Assembly: GCF_030418455.1 (NCBI RefSeq)
Contig: NZ_JAUHPW010000011.1
Span: forward strand, 1-64,000
Direction of reading: 5' to 3'
Source of the DNA: Demequina litoralis
GTDB lineage: Bacteria > Actinomycetota > Actinomycetes > Actinomycetales > Demequinaceae
Length of the DNA: 64,000 nt
A program made the translations under genes and the position numbers. Shown one piece after another: positions 23,837 through 35,486 of the stretch (positions are counted from its first letter, which is position 1; each line of letters opens with the position of its first letter). Below the pieces are notes generated by a model. That model did no database searches, was not told where the DNA came from, and worked only from the letters and a program-made list of their open reading frames with translations.

Positions 23837-26596
23837 TCAGCGGCCCCGGGCGGGCGCCACCGCCTCGGCGACGGTCGGCGCGACGGCCGGAGCGACGGCC
23901 GCCTGGCGACGTCGGCGGACCGCCTTGTCGACCTCGACGACGACCATCACCGCGAGGGTGAGGCCGAGGCAGGCCAGCCACTCCCAGCCGGTGAGGGACG
24001 ACGTGTCGAGCCATCGCTGGAGGAAGTCCAGCTCGGTGGCGAGGACGATGAAGGCGATCGGCCACAGCAGCATCCGGGGGCCGCGTCCCCACGGCCCGGT
24101 GAGCCCGGTCTCGGGGTCGCGGCGCAGCTGCAGCCCGGTCGTCAGCGTGCCGAGCGCGACGATGACGAAGGCCATCGTCATGGGCTGCGAGGCCTCGTCG
24201 GGCGAGAGCTCGTCGCTGCCGACGAGCAGGGGCACGAGGGCGGCGAGGAACAGCGCGCCGCCGTAGACGAGCCAGCGCCCCACGTTGCGCGGCGACGCGA
24301 TGCCCGCCGACGGGTCGCGGGGCGGCCGCTGCATGAGGCCCGGCGGCTCGGGCTCGAAGATGATGACGAGCACCGAGAAGATCGCGACCGCGAAGTTGAG
24401 GACGAGGACCATGACCGGGGTGAGCGCGACACCCTCGTTGAGGTTGATGAGGCTCGCGACCACGAACAGCAGCAGCAGGGCGATCAGCTGCGACAGCTGG
24501 AAGGTGAGGTACGAGGTGATCTTCGCGTAGACGACCCGCCCGAGCTTGACCGCCCCAACGAGCGTCGCGAAGTTGTCGTCGGTGAGGACCAGCTTCGCGG
24601 CCTGCTTGGTGACCTCGGAGCCCGACCCCATCGCCACCCCGATGTCGGCCTGCTTGATCGCCGCCGCATCGTTCACCGCGTCGCCCGTCATGGCGACCAC
24701 CTCGCCGCGCGCCTGCAGGCGCTGGACGAGCCGGAGCTTGTCCTGAGGCGTGACGCGTCCGAACACCGACAGGTCGTCGAGCCTCGCGTCTACCTCGTCG
24801 TCGCTGAGGGCGGCGAACTGGGCGCCCGACAGCCCCTCCCCCGGCAGGTCCAGCTCGCGCCCGATGGCGGAGGCGGTCACCACGTGGTCGCCGGTGATCA
24901 TCCGGACGTCGATGCCGGCGGCGTGCGCCTCGTCCACCGCGACCTTCGCCTCGGGACGCAGCGGGTCGACGATGCCGACCACGGCGACGAATCCCAGCTC
25001 GCTCACCGCCGCCATGGGATCCGCGAGGACCGCCGCCTCCTCGGCGACCTCGAAGACCCGCAGCGCGAGCGCGAGCGTCCTCAGCCCCTGCGACGAGCGG
25101 TGCTCGATCTCGGCGGTGACGTCGTCCGCGAGCTGCGCGACCGGCACGGAGTCCCGCGTCGGCAGGTAGGCGTGCGACGAGCGCGCGAGCAGCACGTCGG
25201 GGGCACCCTTGACCACCGCGACGAGCCGCCGCTCCCCCTGCCACTCCACGTGGTGGAACGTGGCCATGAACTTGTAGTCCGAGTCGAACGGCACCTCGGC
25301 CTCGCGCGGGAAGCGCCGCTGCGCCTCGGGCACGTCGACGCCGAGCTTCTGCGCGAGCACCACGAAGGCCGCCTCGGTCGGGTCGCCCACGACCACCCCG
25401 TCCGCGCTGACCGTCGCATCGTTCGGCAGCGCGAGGGCGTAGGCGATCGGGGCGCCCAGCGGGATCTCGTCGCCCTGCGTGCGCCGCACCCGGCCCTCGA
25501 ACGAGTACCCCGAGCCGTCGACCGTGAAGGTCTCGCCGCCCACCCACACGCTGCGCGCCATCATCTGGTTCATCGTGAGCGTGCCGGTCTTGTCCGAGCA
25601 GATCGCGCTGGTCGCGCCCAGCGTCTCCACGTCGTTGAGGGACGCGACCACCGCCTTGGCCTCCGCGAGCCGCGAGGCGCCCCACGACAGCAGGCCCTGG
25701 ACGAACGTGGGCAGGCCCGTCGGGATCGCGGAGATCGCGACGGCGGTGCCGAGGAACATGAGGTCGGAGAACGACTGCCCGCGCGTGATGCCGAGGCCGA
25801 CGATGAGCACCACCGCGCCCCACGCCACCGCGCCGATGATACGGGTGAGCGCGGACAGCTCGCGCTGCAGCGGCGACTTCACGCGCTCGACCGTCGACAG
25901 CATCGTCGCGATCGCGCCCATCTCGGTCGCCATGCCGGTGGCGACCACGAGAGCGGTGGCGGTGCCGCGCGTCACGGACGTGTTCTGGAAGAGCATCGCG
26001 GTGCGGTCGCCCAGCGCCGTCTCGGGGTCGGGCAGCGCCGCCGCGTTCTTCTCGATCGGCGCGCTCTCGCCCGTGAGCGCCGACTCCTGCGTCTCCAGCG
26101 TGCTCGCGCGGACGATGCGCGCGTCGGCGGGGACGATGTCGCCCGCCTCGAGCTCGATGACGTCGCCCGGGACCAGCTCGGGCGCGGGGATCGCCGCCAC
26201 GGCGCCGTCGCGGCGGACGCGCACCTGCGGCACCTGCATCGTCGCGAGGGCGTCGACGCTCGCCTGCGCCTTGCGCTCCTGGCTCGCGCCGGACCACACG
26301 TTGAAGACCACGAGGAGGCCCACCATGATCGCGGTCGACACCTCGCCGATCGCGGCCGAGATCACGGTCACCGCGATGAGCATGAGGTTCATGGGGTCCG
26401 CGAGCTGGCGCAGCGCGAGCTGCCACAGGGTCGCGGCCTGCGCCGCCGTCAGCTCGTTCGGACCGTAGCTCGAGTAGCGTTCGCTCGCCTCGACGGCGGT
26501 GAGTCCGTCGAGCCCGACGCCCAGCTCCGTCGCCGCGTCCGCGGGCTCCATGGACCACCACGCCGTCGCTGTCCGCTCGGCCGATTCCGTGCTCAT
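23837..26596 (-). CDS. P2-type cation-transporting ATPase
   Basis: A 919 aa P-type ATPase. The order is an N-terminal cation-ATPase domain (LTAVEASERYSSYGPNEL), the actuator loop with ALTGESAPIEKN, TM4 with AISAIPTGLPTFV, the phosphorylation site ICSDKTGTLTMNQMM (about residue 335), the nucleotide-binding domain with KGAPDVLL, the hinge TGDAVNDAAAIKQADIGVAMG, and six C-terminal TM helices. Two motifs deviate: TM4 has PTGLP where Ca2+ pumps have PEGLP, and the hinge reads TGDAVNDAAAI instead of TGDGVNDAPAL. The ion is therefore uncertain (Ca2+, Mg2+, Na+ or K+). The gene lies between proB and proA. Confidence 0.9.
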   Translation of the reverse strand: MSTESAERTATAWWSMEPADAATELGVGLDGLTAVEASERYSSYGPNELTAAQAATLWQLALRQLADPMNLMLIAVTVISAAIGEVSTAIMVGLLVVFNVWSGASQERKAQASVDALATMQVPQVRVRRDGAVAAIPAPELVPGDVIELEAGDIVPADARIVRASTLETQESALTGESAPIEKNAAALPDPETALGDRTAMLFQNTSVTRGTATALVVATGMATEMGAIATMLSTVERVKSPLQRELSALTRIIGAVAWGAVVLIVGLGITRGQSFSDLMFLGTAVAISAIPTGLPTFVQGLLSWGASRLAEAKAVVASLNDVETLGATSAICSDKTGTLTMNQMMARSVWVGGETFTVDGSGYSFEGRVRRTQGDEIPLGAPIAYALALPNDATVSADGVVVGDPTEAAFVVLAQKLGVDVPEAQRRFPREAEVPFDSDYKFMATFHHVEWQGERRLVAVVKGAPDVLLARSSHAYLPTRDSVPVAQLADDVTAEIEHRSSQGLRTLALALRVFEVAEEAAVLADPMAAVSELGFVAVVGIVDPLRPEAKVAVDEAHAAGIDVRMITGDHVVTASAIGRELDLPGEGLSGAQFAALSDDEVDARLDDLSVFGRVTPQDKLRLVQRLQARGEVVAMTGDAVNDAAAIKQADIGVAMGSGSEVTKQAAKLVLTDDNFATLVGAVKLGRVVYAKITSYLTFQLSQLIALLLLFVVASLINLNEGVALTPVMVLVLNFAVAIFSVLVIIFEPEPPGLMQRPPRDPSAGIASPRNVGRWLVYGGALFLAALVPLLVGSDELSPDEASQPMTMAFVIVALGTLTTGLQLRRDPETGLTGPWGRGPRMLLWPIAFIVLATELDFLQRWLDTSSLTGWEWLACLGLTLAVMVVVEVDKAVRRRRQAAVAPAVAPTVAEAVAPARGR

Positions 26597-26772
26597 ACCA
26601 GGCCCCCTGTCTCGCTCCCTCGAGTCTAGGGACGGGTGCGACGGCGCGCACGGGGAGCCCGCGCGACCGCGATTCCCAATGACATGGGTGCAAGAAGTGA
26701 CGCGTGGGACCGGTGTGACGGCTCCGAGCTCACCAAGGATTCACATGCGTCACATGTGTGATGGGGAACCGA

Positions 26773-27888
26773 CTACAGGACCACCAGGTGGTCGATGTGG
26801 ATGAGCTCGCGCGCGTACGCGTCGCCCAGCACCTCGCCCAGCGCCTCGGTCGACAGCCCCTTCATGCGGTCGGCCTCCTCGGAGGAGAAGCCCGCGAAGC
26901 CGCGCGCGACCAGCGAGCCGTCCCGCGCCACGAGGTCGACGGGCTCCCCCGCCTCGAAGTCGCCGCGGATCTCGACCACGCCGGCCGCGAGCAGCGAGGC
27001 CTGCCGGCCGCGCAGCGCGCGCACCGCGCCGTCGTCGAGCACGATGCCGCCGCGGGTCTTCGCGGCGTCGGCGAGCCACTGCAGGCGGGTCGTCTCGGGC
27101 TTGCCCGTGGGGAGGAACAGCGTGCCGACGTCCTCGCCCGCGACCGCCCGCTCCGCATCGTGCGCCGAGGCGAGGACCACGTGGACACCGGAGTTCGTGG
27201 CGAGCGACGCGGCCTCGATCTTGGTGATCATGCCGCCCGTGCCGACGGCGGAGCCGCGTCGGGAGATGTCGATGCCGTGGAGGTCGTCGGGCCCGTGCAC
27301 CTCGACGATGCGACGCGCGCCCGGGGTGTCGGGCGCGGCCGTGTAGAGCGCGTCGACGTCGGTGAGCAGCACGAGCGCGTCCGCGCGCACGGCCGTGGCG
27401 ACGAGCGCGGCGAGGCGGTCGTTGTCGCCGAAGCGGATCTCGTCGGTCGCGACCGTGTCGTTCTCGTTGATGAGGGGCACGACGCCGAGCGCCAGCAGCG
27501 ACTCGAGCGCGCGGCGCGCGTTGCCGTAGTGGGCGCGGCGGACCATGTCGTCCGCGGTGAGCAGCACCTGGCCCACCGTGAGCCCGTAGCGCGCGAACGC
27601 GACGGTGTAGGCGTGGACGAGCTTGCCCTGGCCCACCGAGGCGGCGGCCTGCTGCAGCTCGAGGTTCGTGGGGCGCGCCACCAGCCGGAGGGGCCCGATG
27701 CCCGCGGCGATCGACCCGGACGTCACGAGCAGGACCTCGCGGCCGTCGGTGCGCGCCGCTCCCAGCACGTCGACGAGCGCGCCGAGACGTCCCTCGTCGA
27801 GCTGACCGTCGGGTCCCGTGAGCGACGACGACCCGACCTTGACGACGATGCGCCGTGCCTGCGCCACGACCGCGCGCGCCTCGCTCAC
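26773..27888 (-). CDS. proB: Glutamate 5-kinase ProB with PUA domain
   Basis: A 371 aa enzyme that phosphorylates glutamate, the first step of proline synthesis. The amino-acid kinase domain has RRIVVKVGSSSLTG, LVTSGSIAAGI, PLINENDTVA, FGDNDRLAALVA and GTGGMITKIEAA. The C-terminal PUA domain (about 275-371) has GGIVLDDGAVRAL and ARGFAGFSSEE. GTG at 27888 has GGGAGG 4 bases upstream; the ATG two bases earlier reads straight into a stop. It follows obgE by 34 bases, the usual obgE-proB order. Confidence 0.96.
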   Translation of the reverse strand: MSEARAVVAQARRIVVKVGSSSLTGPDGQLDEGRLGALVDVLGAARTDGREVLLVTSGSIAAGIGPLRLVARPTNLELQQAAASVGQGKLVHAYTVAFARYGLTVGQVLLTADDMVRRAHYGNARRALESLLALGVVPLINENDTVATDEIRFGDNDRLAALVATAVRADALVLLTDVDALYTAAPDTPGARRIVEVHGPDDLHGIDISRRGSAVGTGGMITKIEAASLATNSGVHVVLASAHDAERAVAGEDVGTLFLPTGKPETTRLQWLADAAKTRGGIVLDDGAVRALRGRQASLLAAGVVEIRGDFEAGEPVDLVARDGSLVARGFAGFSSEEADRMKGLSTEALGEVLGDAYARELIHIDHLVVL

Positions 27889-27922
27889 ATGACCTCCCGG
27901 GGGACGGATACCTGCGAGAAGG

Positions 27923-29449
27923 CTACTCGTCGTCCTTGGACGGATCGGTCCAGTGGCCCGCATCGCGCTCGGTCCACAGCTCCTCGCGGGCCGCGGCGCG
28001 GGCGTCCATGGTCTCCTTGTGCTCCTGGCGCTTCTCCGCGCGGGTGGCGCGGTGGTGGCGCTCGTGCTGCTCGATGCGCAGGTCCGACCCGCGCTGGCCG
28101 AGCAGCTCGGCGCCTGCCATCATCGTGGGCTCCCAGTCGAAGATGATGCCGCCCTGGCGCGGGCCGATGACGACCTCGCAGCCGGGCGTCGCGCCGGCCT
28201 TGAACAGCCTCTCCTCGACGCCGGCCTTGGCGAGGCGGTCGGCGAGGTAGCCCACGGCCTCGTCGTTGGCGAAGTTGGTCTGCTTGACCCAGCGCTCCAC
28301 CTTGGTGCCGCGCACCTGGTAGTAGTCCTCCGCGCCGTCGCGCACGTGGGTGACGGTGAAGCCGGACTCGTCGACGGCCTTGGGGCGGATGACGATGGGC
28401 GCCTTCTCGAGGACCGGCACCTTGGCGCGCTCCTCGTCGACCATCTTCGCGAGCGCGAAGCCGAGCTCGCGCAGGCCCTCGTGGCTGACCGCGCTCACCT
28501 CGAAGATGGGCATGCCGCGCTCCTCGAGGTCGGGGCGCACGATCTCCGCGAGGTCGCGGCCGTCGGGCACGTCGATCTTGTTGAGGATGACGATCTGCGG
28601 GCGCTCGGCGAGCGGGACGCCGCTGATGGCCTCGTCGCCGGAGTAGGCGCGCAGCTCCTTCGAGATGATGTCGAGGTCGCGCAACGGGTCGCGGTCGCTC
28701 TCGAGGGTCGCCGTGTCGAGCACGTGCGCGATGACCGAGCAGCGCTCGATGTGGCGCAGGAAGTCGTGGCCCAGGCCCTTGCCCTCGGAGGCGCCCTCGA
28801 TGAGGCCGGGCACGTCCGCGATGGTGAACTTGGTGCCGCCCGCCTCGACGACGCCGAGGTTCGGCACGAGCGTGGTGAACGGGTAGTCCGCGATCTTGGG
28901 GCGCACGCGGCTCATCGCGGCGATGATCGAGGACTTGCCCGCGCTGGGGAAGCCCACGAGCGCGACGTCCGCGATGGACTTGAGCTCGAGCACGACGGAG
29001 GCCTCGTCGCCGGGCTCGCCCAGCAGCGCGAAGCCCGGGGCCTTGCGCTTCTGGGTCGCGAGGGCCGCGTTGCCGAGGCCGCCGCGTCCGCCCTGGGCGA
29101 TGACCAGCTCCGCGCCGTCGCCGACGAGGTCCGCGAGGAACTCGCCCTCGCGCGTCTTGACGATGGTGCCGTTGGGCACGCCCAGGCGCAGGTCGGCGGC
29201 GTTGGCGCCGTGGCGCAGGTCGCCCGCGCCCTGCTTGCCGTTCTCCGCGGTGCGGTGCGGCGCGTGGTGGTAGTCCAGCAGCGTGGTGACCTGCGGGTCG
29301 ACCACGAGGACGACGGAGCCGCCGCGGCCGCCGTTGCCGCCGTCAGGACCGCCGAGCGGCTTGAACTTCTCGCGGTGGACGGAGGCGACGCCGTGGCCGC
29401 CGTTGCCCGCCGTGACGTGAAGCGTCACGCGGTCGACGAACGATGCCAT
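27923..29449 (-). CDS. obgE: GTPase ObgE/CgtA
   Basis: A 508 aa GTPase in late 50S assembly and stress signalling. The Obg domain is glycine-rich ([13 protein letters not shown]-type segments, residues about 1-158). The G domain has [17 protein letters not shown] (P-loop), FTTLVPNLG (switch I), DVPGLIEGA and NKID. The C-terminal OCT domain ends with an acidic tail extended relative to many homologues. It is separated from rpmA by a terminator and by the inverted 10-mer pair at 29476-29510, which lies in its leader. Confidence 0.97.
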   Translation of the reverse strand: MASFVDRVTLHVTAGNGGHGVASVHREKFKPLGGPDGGNGGRGGSVVLVVDPQVTTLLDYHHAPHRTAENGKQGAGDLRHGANAADLRLGVPNGTIVKTREGEFLADLVGDGAELVIAQGGRGGLGNAALATQKRKAPGFALLGEPGDEASVVLELKSIADVALVGFPSAGKSSIIAAMSRVRPKIADYPFTTLVPNLGVVEAGGTKFTIADVPGLIEGASEGKGLGHDFLRHIERCSVIAHVLDTATLESDRDPLRDLDIISKELRAYSGDEAISGVPLAERPQIVILNKIDVPDGRDLAEIVRPDLEERGMPIFEVSAVSHEGLRELGFALAKMVDEERAKVPVLEKAPIVIRPKAVDESGFTVTHVRDGAEDYYQVRGTKVERWVKQTNFANDEAVGYLADRLAKAGVEERLFKAGATPGCEVVIGPRQGGIIFDWEPTMMAGAELLGQRGSDLRIEQHERHHRATRAEKRQEHKETMDARAAAREELWTERDAGHWTDPSKDDE

Positions 29450-29475
29450 GGGTGCCTCCTGAAGGCGGCCGTGCC

Positions 29476-29510
29476 GGACGATGCGCGGGATCCGCTCCCC
29501 CGCATCGTCC
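29476..29510. repeat. Inverted pair of GGACGATGCG forming a hairpin
   Basis: GGACGATGCG at 29476-29485 and its reverse complement at 29501-29510. With adjacent G/C bases the arms reach about 14 bp around a 7-base centre. It lies 26 bases upstream of obgE and 72 bases past the rpmA stop codon. Confidence 0.9.
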
Positions 29511-29524
29511 CCAGCCTAGATATG

Positions 29525-29560
29525 AGTCAGGGGCGTCGCCTCGCGGCGCCGCCCCTGACT
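29525..29560 (-). terminator. Terminator of the rplU-rpmA transcript
   Basis: Arms AGTCAGGGGC (29525-29534) and GCCCCTGACT (29551-29560) pair perfectly, with further GC pairing inside. It starts 22 bases downstream of the rpmA stop codon. Confidence 0.8.
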
Positions 29561-29581
29561 GGAAAACCTGTGTACGAGTGC

Positions 29582-29833
29582 TTACGCCTCGACGATGTCG
29601 ACGACCTTGCGGCCACGACGCTGAGCGAACTGGACCGAACCGGCGGCCAGCGCGAACAGGGTGTCGTCCTTGCCGCGGCCGACGTTGTTGCCGGGGTGGA
29701 AGTGGGTGCCACGCTGACGGACGATGATCTCGCCCGCGTTGACGACCTCGCCGCCGAAGCGCTTCACGCCCAGGTACTGGGGGTTCGAGTCGCGACCGTT
29801 GCGCGAGGAGCTCGCGCCCTTCTTGTGTGCCAT
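29582..29833 (-). CDS. rpmA: 50S ribosomal protein L27
   Basis: An 83 aa bL27 protein starting [20 protein letters not shown] with [20 protein letters not shown] and [14 protein letters not shown]. No Firmicutes-style N-terminal extension is present. It lies 14 bases downstream of rplU in the standard rplU-rpmA operon. Confidence 0.98.
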   Translation of the reverse strand: MAHKKGASSSRNGRDSNPQYLGVKRFGGEVVNAGEIIVRQRGTHFHPGNNVGRGKDDTLFALAAGSVQFAQRRGRKVVDIVEA

Positions 29834-29847
29834 GAGTGTCTCCTCGC

Positions 29848-30156
29848 TTACTTGATGCCGGTGACCTTGAGGCGCGTGAGGTCCTGGCGGTGACCAATGC
29901 GCTTGCGGTAACCAGTCTTGTTCTTGTACTTGAGGATGGTGATCTTCGGGCCGCGCTCGTCGCGCACGACCTCGGCGGTCACCTTGACCTTGGCCAGCGA
30001 CTTCGCGTCGGCGGTCACCTTGTCACCATCGACGAGCAGCACCGGGGCGAGCTCGACGGTCGAACCGGCGTCGGCCTTCAGACGGTCAACGACGACGATG
30101 TCGCCAACGGAGACCTTCTCCTGGCGGCCACCGGCCTTCACAATCGCGTACACCAT
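29848..30156 (-). CDS. rplU: 50S ribosomal protein L21
   Basis: A 102 aa bL21 protein: [60 protein letters not shown]. It heads the rplU-rpmA operon with a leader of about 105 bases and a good upstream promoter (30271-30300). Confidence 0.98.
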   Translation of the reverse strand: MVYAIVKAGGRQEKVSVGDIVVVDRLKADAGSTVELAPVLLVDGDKVTADAKSLAKVKVTAEVVRDERGPKITILKYKNKTGYRKRIGHRQDLTRLKVTGIK

Positions 30157-30270
30157 GATCTATTCCTCGTGAAACTCGTTGTTGTACCCCGCGAGGGGGT
30201 CAGATTCCTGCCGCAGCCGCTCCCGATGAGGGCGCAGGCAGGGCCTCAGCGCTCGGCGCGCCGACGTACA

Positions 30271-30300
30271 AATGTACCCGCTCGACCCGTCTCGGGTCAA
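30271..30300 (-). promoter_or_regulatory. Promoter of rplU-rpmA
   Basis: On the minus strand TTGACC (30295-30300) and TACATT (30271-30276) are separated by 18 bases, a near-consensus housekeeping promoter. The predicted start near 30263 leaves a leader of about 105 bases before rplU. No leader structure was assigned. Confidence 0.65.
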
Positions 30301-30329
30301 ACCGGGAGCGTCGCGCACCCCTCCCCTCC

Positions 30330-30426
30330 CGACAGTGCGCACGGACGCGGCCGCGACACGCCGAAGGAACGGGGTACCTGAAGGATCCTACCCGGCGTGG
30401 CGGGCCGGATTCCGTGCCTGCTGTCC
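30330..30426. repeat. Long imperfect palindromic intergenic element, family A copy 2
   Basis: The left arm (30330-30362) starts with the same CGACAGTGCGCACGGA as the copy at 17603. The right arm (30394-30426) shares GGATTCCGTGC. Arms pair at roughly two thirds of positions. It lies between the rplU promoter and the DUF2505-like gene. Confidence 0.75.
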
Positions 30427-30450
30427 CGGGTGGACGATGCGGCGCGGGCA

Positions 30451-30549
30451 CCTGTCCACGCGCGTGAGGCGCTGCTCCACACGAGGACCCCGATGTGAAC
30501 GTCACCATGAGCGGATCGGGACGGTCGCGGTGGGGCCCGCGTGGACAGG
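30451..30549. repeat. Palindromic intergenic element, family B copy 1
   Basis: Outer arms CCTGTCCACGCG (30451-30462) and CGCGTGGACAGG (30538-30549) are perfect inverted repeats. The inner part 30469-30500 is the reverse complement of a conserved segment found at 41435-41465 and 60143-60174 (starting GTTCACATCG). It ends 15 bases before the stop codon of the DUF2505-like gene. Confidence 0.8.
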
Positions 30550-30563
30550 TCACCGGGAGGCGG

Positions 30564-31042
30564 CTAGACCCGGGCGCGCGCCTCGATGGCGGCGCCCCAG
30601 CGGGCCATCTGGGCGGCGAGCTGGCGCTCGAACGACCGGGCGGTGCGGGGCTCGAGGGCGCGCTGGAGCAGCCGGCTGAGCGGGTCGCGCAGCGACAGCT
30701 CGGCGCGCACGTGCCACGCGACCCCGGTGAGCCCGTCGGCGCCGCGCCTGGGCTCGACGAGGGTCGTGGAGGTCTGGACGAGCGCCCCGTCGCGCGCCTC
30801 GCTGCGGACCACGACGGGATCCGCGGACACGAGCGTCGAGACGTTGCGCTGCCGGAGGATCCCCGCCCTCACCACCGTCGTCCACGTGTGAGGGAACCCG
30901 GGCACCGACTCGATGAGGTCGCGGACCTCGTGGCCGGCCGCGCTCCCGGACCACGCGACGTCGAGGGAGGCCGCACGGATCTCGTCCGGAGACGCGTCGA
31001 GGCGCGCCGCATGGCGCGCGTCGAACACGAACTGCTGTCGCG

Positions 31043-31046
<4 letters not shown>
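30564..31046 (-). CDS. DUF2505-like (SRPBCC-fold) protein
   Basis: A 160 aa cytoplasmic protein with alternating strands and a long C-terminal helix (FERQLAAQMARWGAAIEARA), fitting the START/SRPBCC-like DUF2505 proteins of actinobacteria. The DTS-like segment VQTSTTLVEPRRG is mid-protein. Function unknown. GTG 31046 overlaps the rne stop codon (GTGA), so it is translationally coupled to RNase E. Confidence 0.6.
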
Positions 31047-33562
<2,516 letters not shown>

Positions 33563-33577
33563 GGCGGGTACCTCGAA

Positions 33578-33603
33578 TCGGGACCGCCCACACGCGGTCC
33601 CGA
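33578..33603 (-). promoter_or_regulatory. Leader hairpin immediately upstream of rne
   Basis: Arms TCGGGACCGC and GCGGTCCCGA are perfect over 10 bp with a 6-base loop, ending 16 bases before the TTG start. In enterobacteria RNase E autoregulates through structured leader RNA. A similar role here is inference; it could also be an operator. Confidence 0.5.
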
Positions 33604-33921
33604 CCTCATCGTCGTTCGCGGCTCACGATCCGTGGCCACGGAAGTCTGCTGGTCGCGGCGGACAGCGGCGATCTCGAGCGCCCATCCCCGTTTTCTCCGC
33701 TCGTGGCCTGTAGGCCTGCGGGATCGGTCGGGACTGGCAGCTGCGTCCTCGCTGCGTCTGTCGCGCGGTGGGCGTCCGGTGTGGCTGGGCGCCTGACCTA
33801 TGGGACATTGTGTCACAGCGCAGGCCGAAACCCCGAAACCATGCGCCCGCCAGGCGCGTCGCGGACCGTCGAGGCGCCCCGACGACGGCGCTGGTCCGAT
33901 GCCGTTCCGTGACCTCGGCGG
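33604..33921. other. Intergenic region between divergent rne and cydA
   Basis: About 320 bases without a convincing gene on either strand. It should hold the rne promoter on the minus strand and distal cydA control sequences. Apart from the rne leader hairpin on one side and the DevR-box-like palindrome on the other, no clear structure was recognised. Confidence 0.5.
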
Positions 33922-33933
33922 GGACCTAGGTCC
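33922..33933 (+). promoter_or_regulatory. DevR/NarL-box-like palindrome GGACCTAGGTCC upstream of cydA
   Basis: A perfect 12-base palindrome within GGGGACCTAGGTCCTGG. It resembles the mycobacterial DevR (DosR) box, consensus GGGACTWWAGTCCC. A possible -10 (TAGGTT, 33959-33964) puts the palindrome centre near -43, the usual activator position. A DevS/DevR-like pair is encoded in the same cluster. Confidence 0.6.
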
Positions 33934-33997
33934 TGGTGCGCGAAAACGCGCGCCCGAGTAGGTTTTGCGCTTAGAACACCTAGGAGGTCCCCGTCCC

Positions 33998-35473
33998 ATG
34001 GAAGCTCTCGAGCTTGCACGGTGGCAGTTCGGCATCACCACCGTCTACCACTTCGTCCTCGTCCCCCTCACGATCGGCCTGTCGGTCCTCGTCGCGATCA
34101 TGCAGACCGCATGGGTCCGCACCGGCAACGAGAAGTGGCTCCGCCTCACGAAGTTCTACGGCAAGCTGCTGCTCATCAACTTCGCGCTCGGCGTCGCGAC
34201 CGGCATCGTGCAGGAGTTCCAGTTCGGCATGAACTGGTCCGAGTACTCGCGCTTCGTCGGCGACGTGTTCGGCGCGCCGCTGGCGATGGAGGCGCTGCTC
34301 GCCTTCTTCCTCGAGTCGACCTTCCTCGGCCTGTGGATCTTCGGCTGGGACCGGCTTCCCAAGAAGCTGCACCTGCTCACGGTGTGGGCGTTCGCGATCG
34401 GCTCGACGCTGTCCGCGTACTTCATCATCGCCGCGAACTCGTGGATGCAGCACCCCGTGGGCGCGGAGTACAACGCCGAGACCGGGCGCGCCGAGATGAC
34501 CGACATCGGCGCCGTGCTGACGAACAACACCACGCTCGTCGCGTTCCCGCACGTCATCGCGACCGCCTTCCTGGTCGCGGGCACGTTCGTGGCCGGCATC
34601 GCCGTGTACTGGATGGTCCGCAGGCACCGCGAGGACGCCGGCCACAAGGACCTCGGCATGTACCGCACCGCCGCCCGCTTCGGCGCCGGCGTGATGATCC
34701 TCTCGGGCATCGCCGTCATCATCACCGGCGACCTGCAGGCGAAGCTCATGTTCGAGCAGCAGCCCATCAAGATGGCCGCCGCCGAGGGCCTCGTCGAGAC
34801 CGAGCAGCCCGCACCCTTCTCGCTGCTCGCGATCGGCAACCTCGCGGGCGACGACCCCGCATCGGTCCAGCACCTCATCGAGATCCCCGGCCTGCTGTCC
34901 TACATGGCGACCGGCGACTGGAACGCCGAGATCGAGGGCCTCGAGGAGCTGCAGGAGCAGTACGCCGAGCGCTACGGCGCCACCACGCCCGACGGCGAGG
35001 AGATCGAGTACCGCCCCAACCTGGCGGTCACGTACTGGTCATTCCGCCTGATGATCGGGCTCGCGGCGTTCTCCGCCGCGCTCGCGCTCGGCATCCTGTG
35101 GTTCACGCGCAAGAAGCGGACCGAGATGCCGGGCTGGATGAAGACGCTCGCGGTCGTGTCGCTGCCGATGCCGTACCTCGCGGCGAGCTTCGGCTGGATC
35201 TTCACGGAGATGGGCCGCCAGCCGTTCGTGGTCGCGCCGAACCCGACCGGGTCCGACCAGATCATGCTGATGACGATGTTCGGCTACTCGACGTCGGTCA
35301 GCGCCGGCGAGGTGCTCACCTCCATGATCGTCTTCACGATCGTCTACGCCGTGCTCGGCGTGTTCTGGTTCCGCCTCATCCAGCGCTACGCGGTCGAGGG
35401 CGCTCCGGTGGTCGAGGAGCCCGTGGTCCGCAAGGACGACGACCAGTCCACGCCGCTGTCCTTCGCGTACTAA
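33998..35473 (+). CDS. cydA: Cytochrome bd ubiquinol oxidase subunit I
   Basis: A 491 aa membrane protein of the high-affinity terminal oxidase that reduces O2 with quinol. The N-terminus LARWQFGITTVYHFVLVPLT carries the high-spin haem ligand histidine region. FLESTFLGLWIFGWDRLPKK and EMGRQPFVV are also typical. The Q-loop is short, as in Gram-positives. ATG 33998 has AGGAGG 10 bases upstream. It is first of cydABDC. Confidence 0.97.
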   Translation: MEALELARWQFGITTVYHFVLVPLTIGLSVLVAIMQTAWVRTGNEKWLRLTKFYGKLLLINFALGVATGIVQEFQFGMNWSEYSRFVGDVFGAPLAMEALLAFFLESTFLGLWIFGWDRLPKKLHLLTVWAFAIGSTLSAYFIIAANSWMQHPVGAEYNAETGRAEMTDIGAVLTNNTTLVAFPHVIATAFLVAGTFVAGIAVYWMVRRHREDAGHKDLGMYRTAARFGAGVMILSGIAVIITGDLQAKLMFEQQPIKMAAAEGLVETEQPAPFSLLAIGNLAGDDPASVQHLIEIPGLLSYMATGDWNAEIEGLEELQEQYAERYGATTPDGEEIEYRPNLAVTYWSFRLMIGLAAFSAALALGILWFTRKKRTEMPGWMKTLAVVSLPMPYLAASFGWIFTEMGRQPFVVAPNPTGSDQIMLMTMFGYSTSVSAGEVLTSMIVFTIVYAVLGVFWFRLIQRYAVEGAPVVEEPVVRKDDDQSTPLSFAY

Positions 35474-35486
35474 GGAGTCCCCGCTC

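Noticed and set aside
30157-30262. A known L21 leader regulatory RNA upstream of rplU
   Set aside because: The described L21 leaders are from Firmicutes, and I could not recognise their conserved features in this leader.
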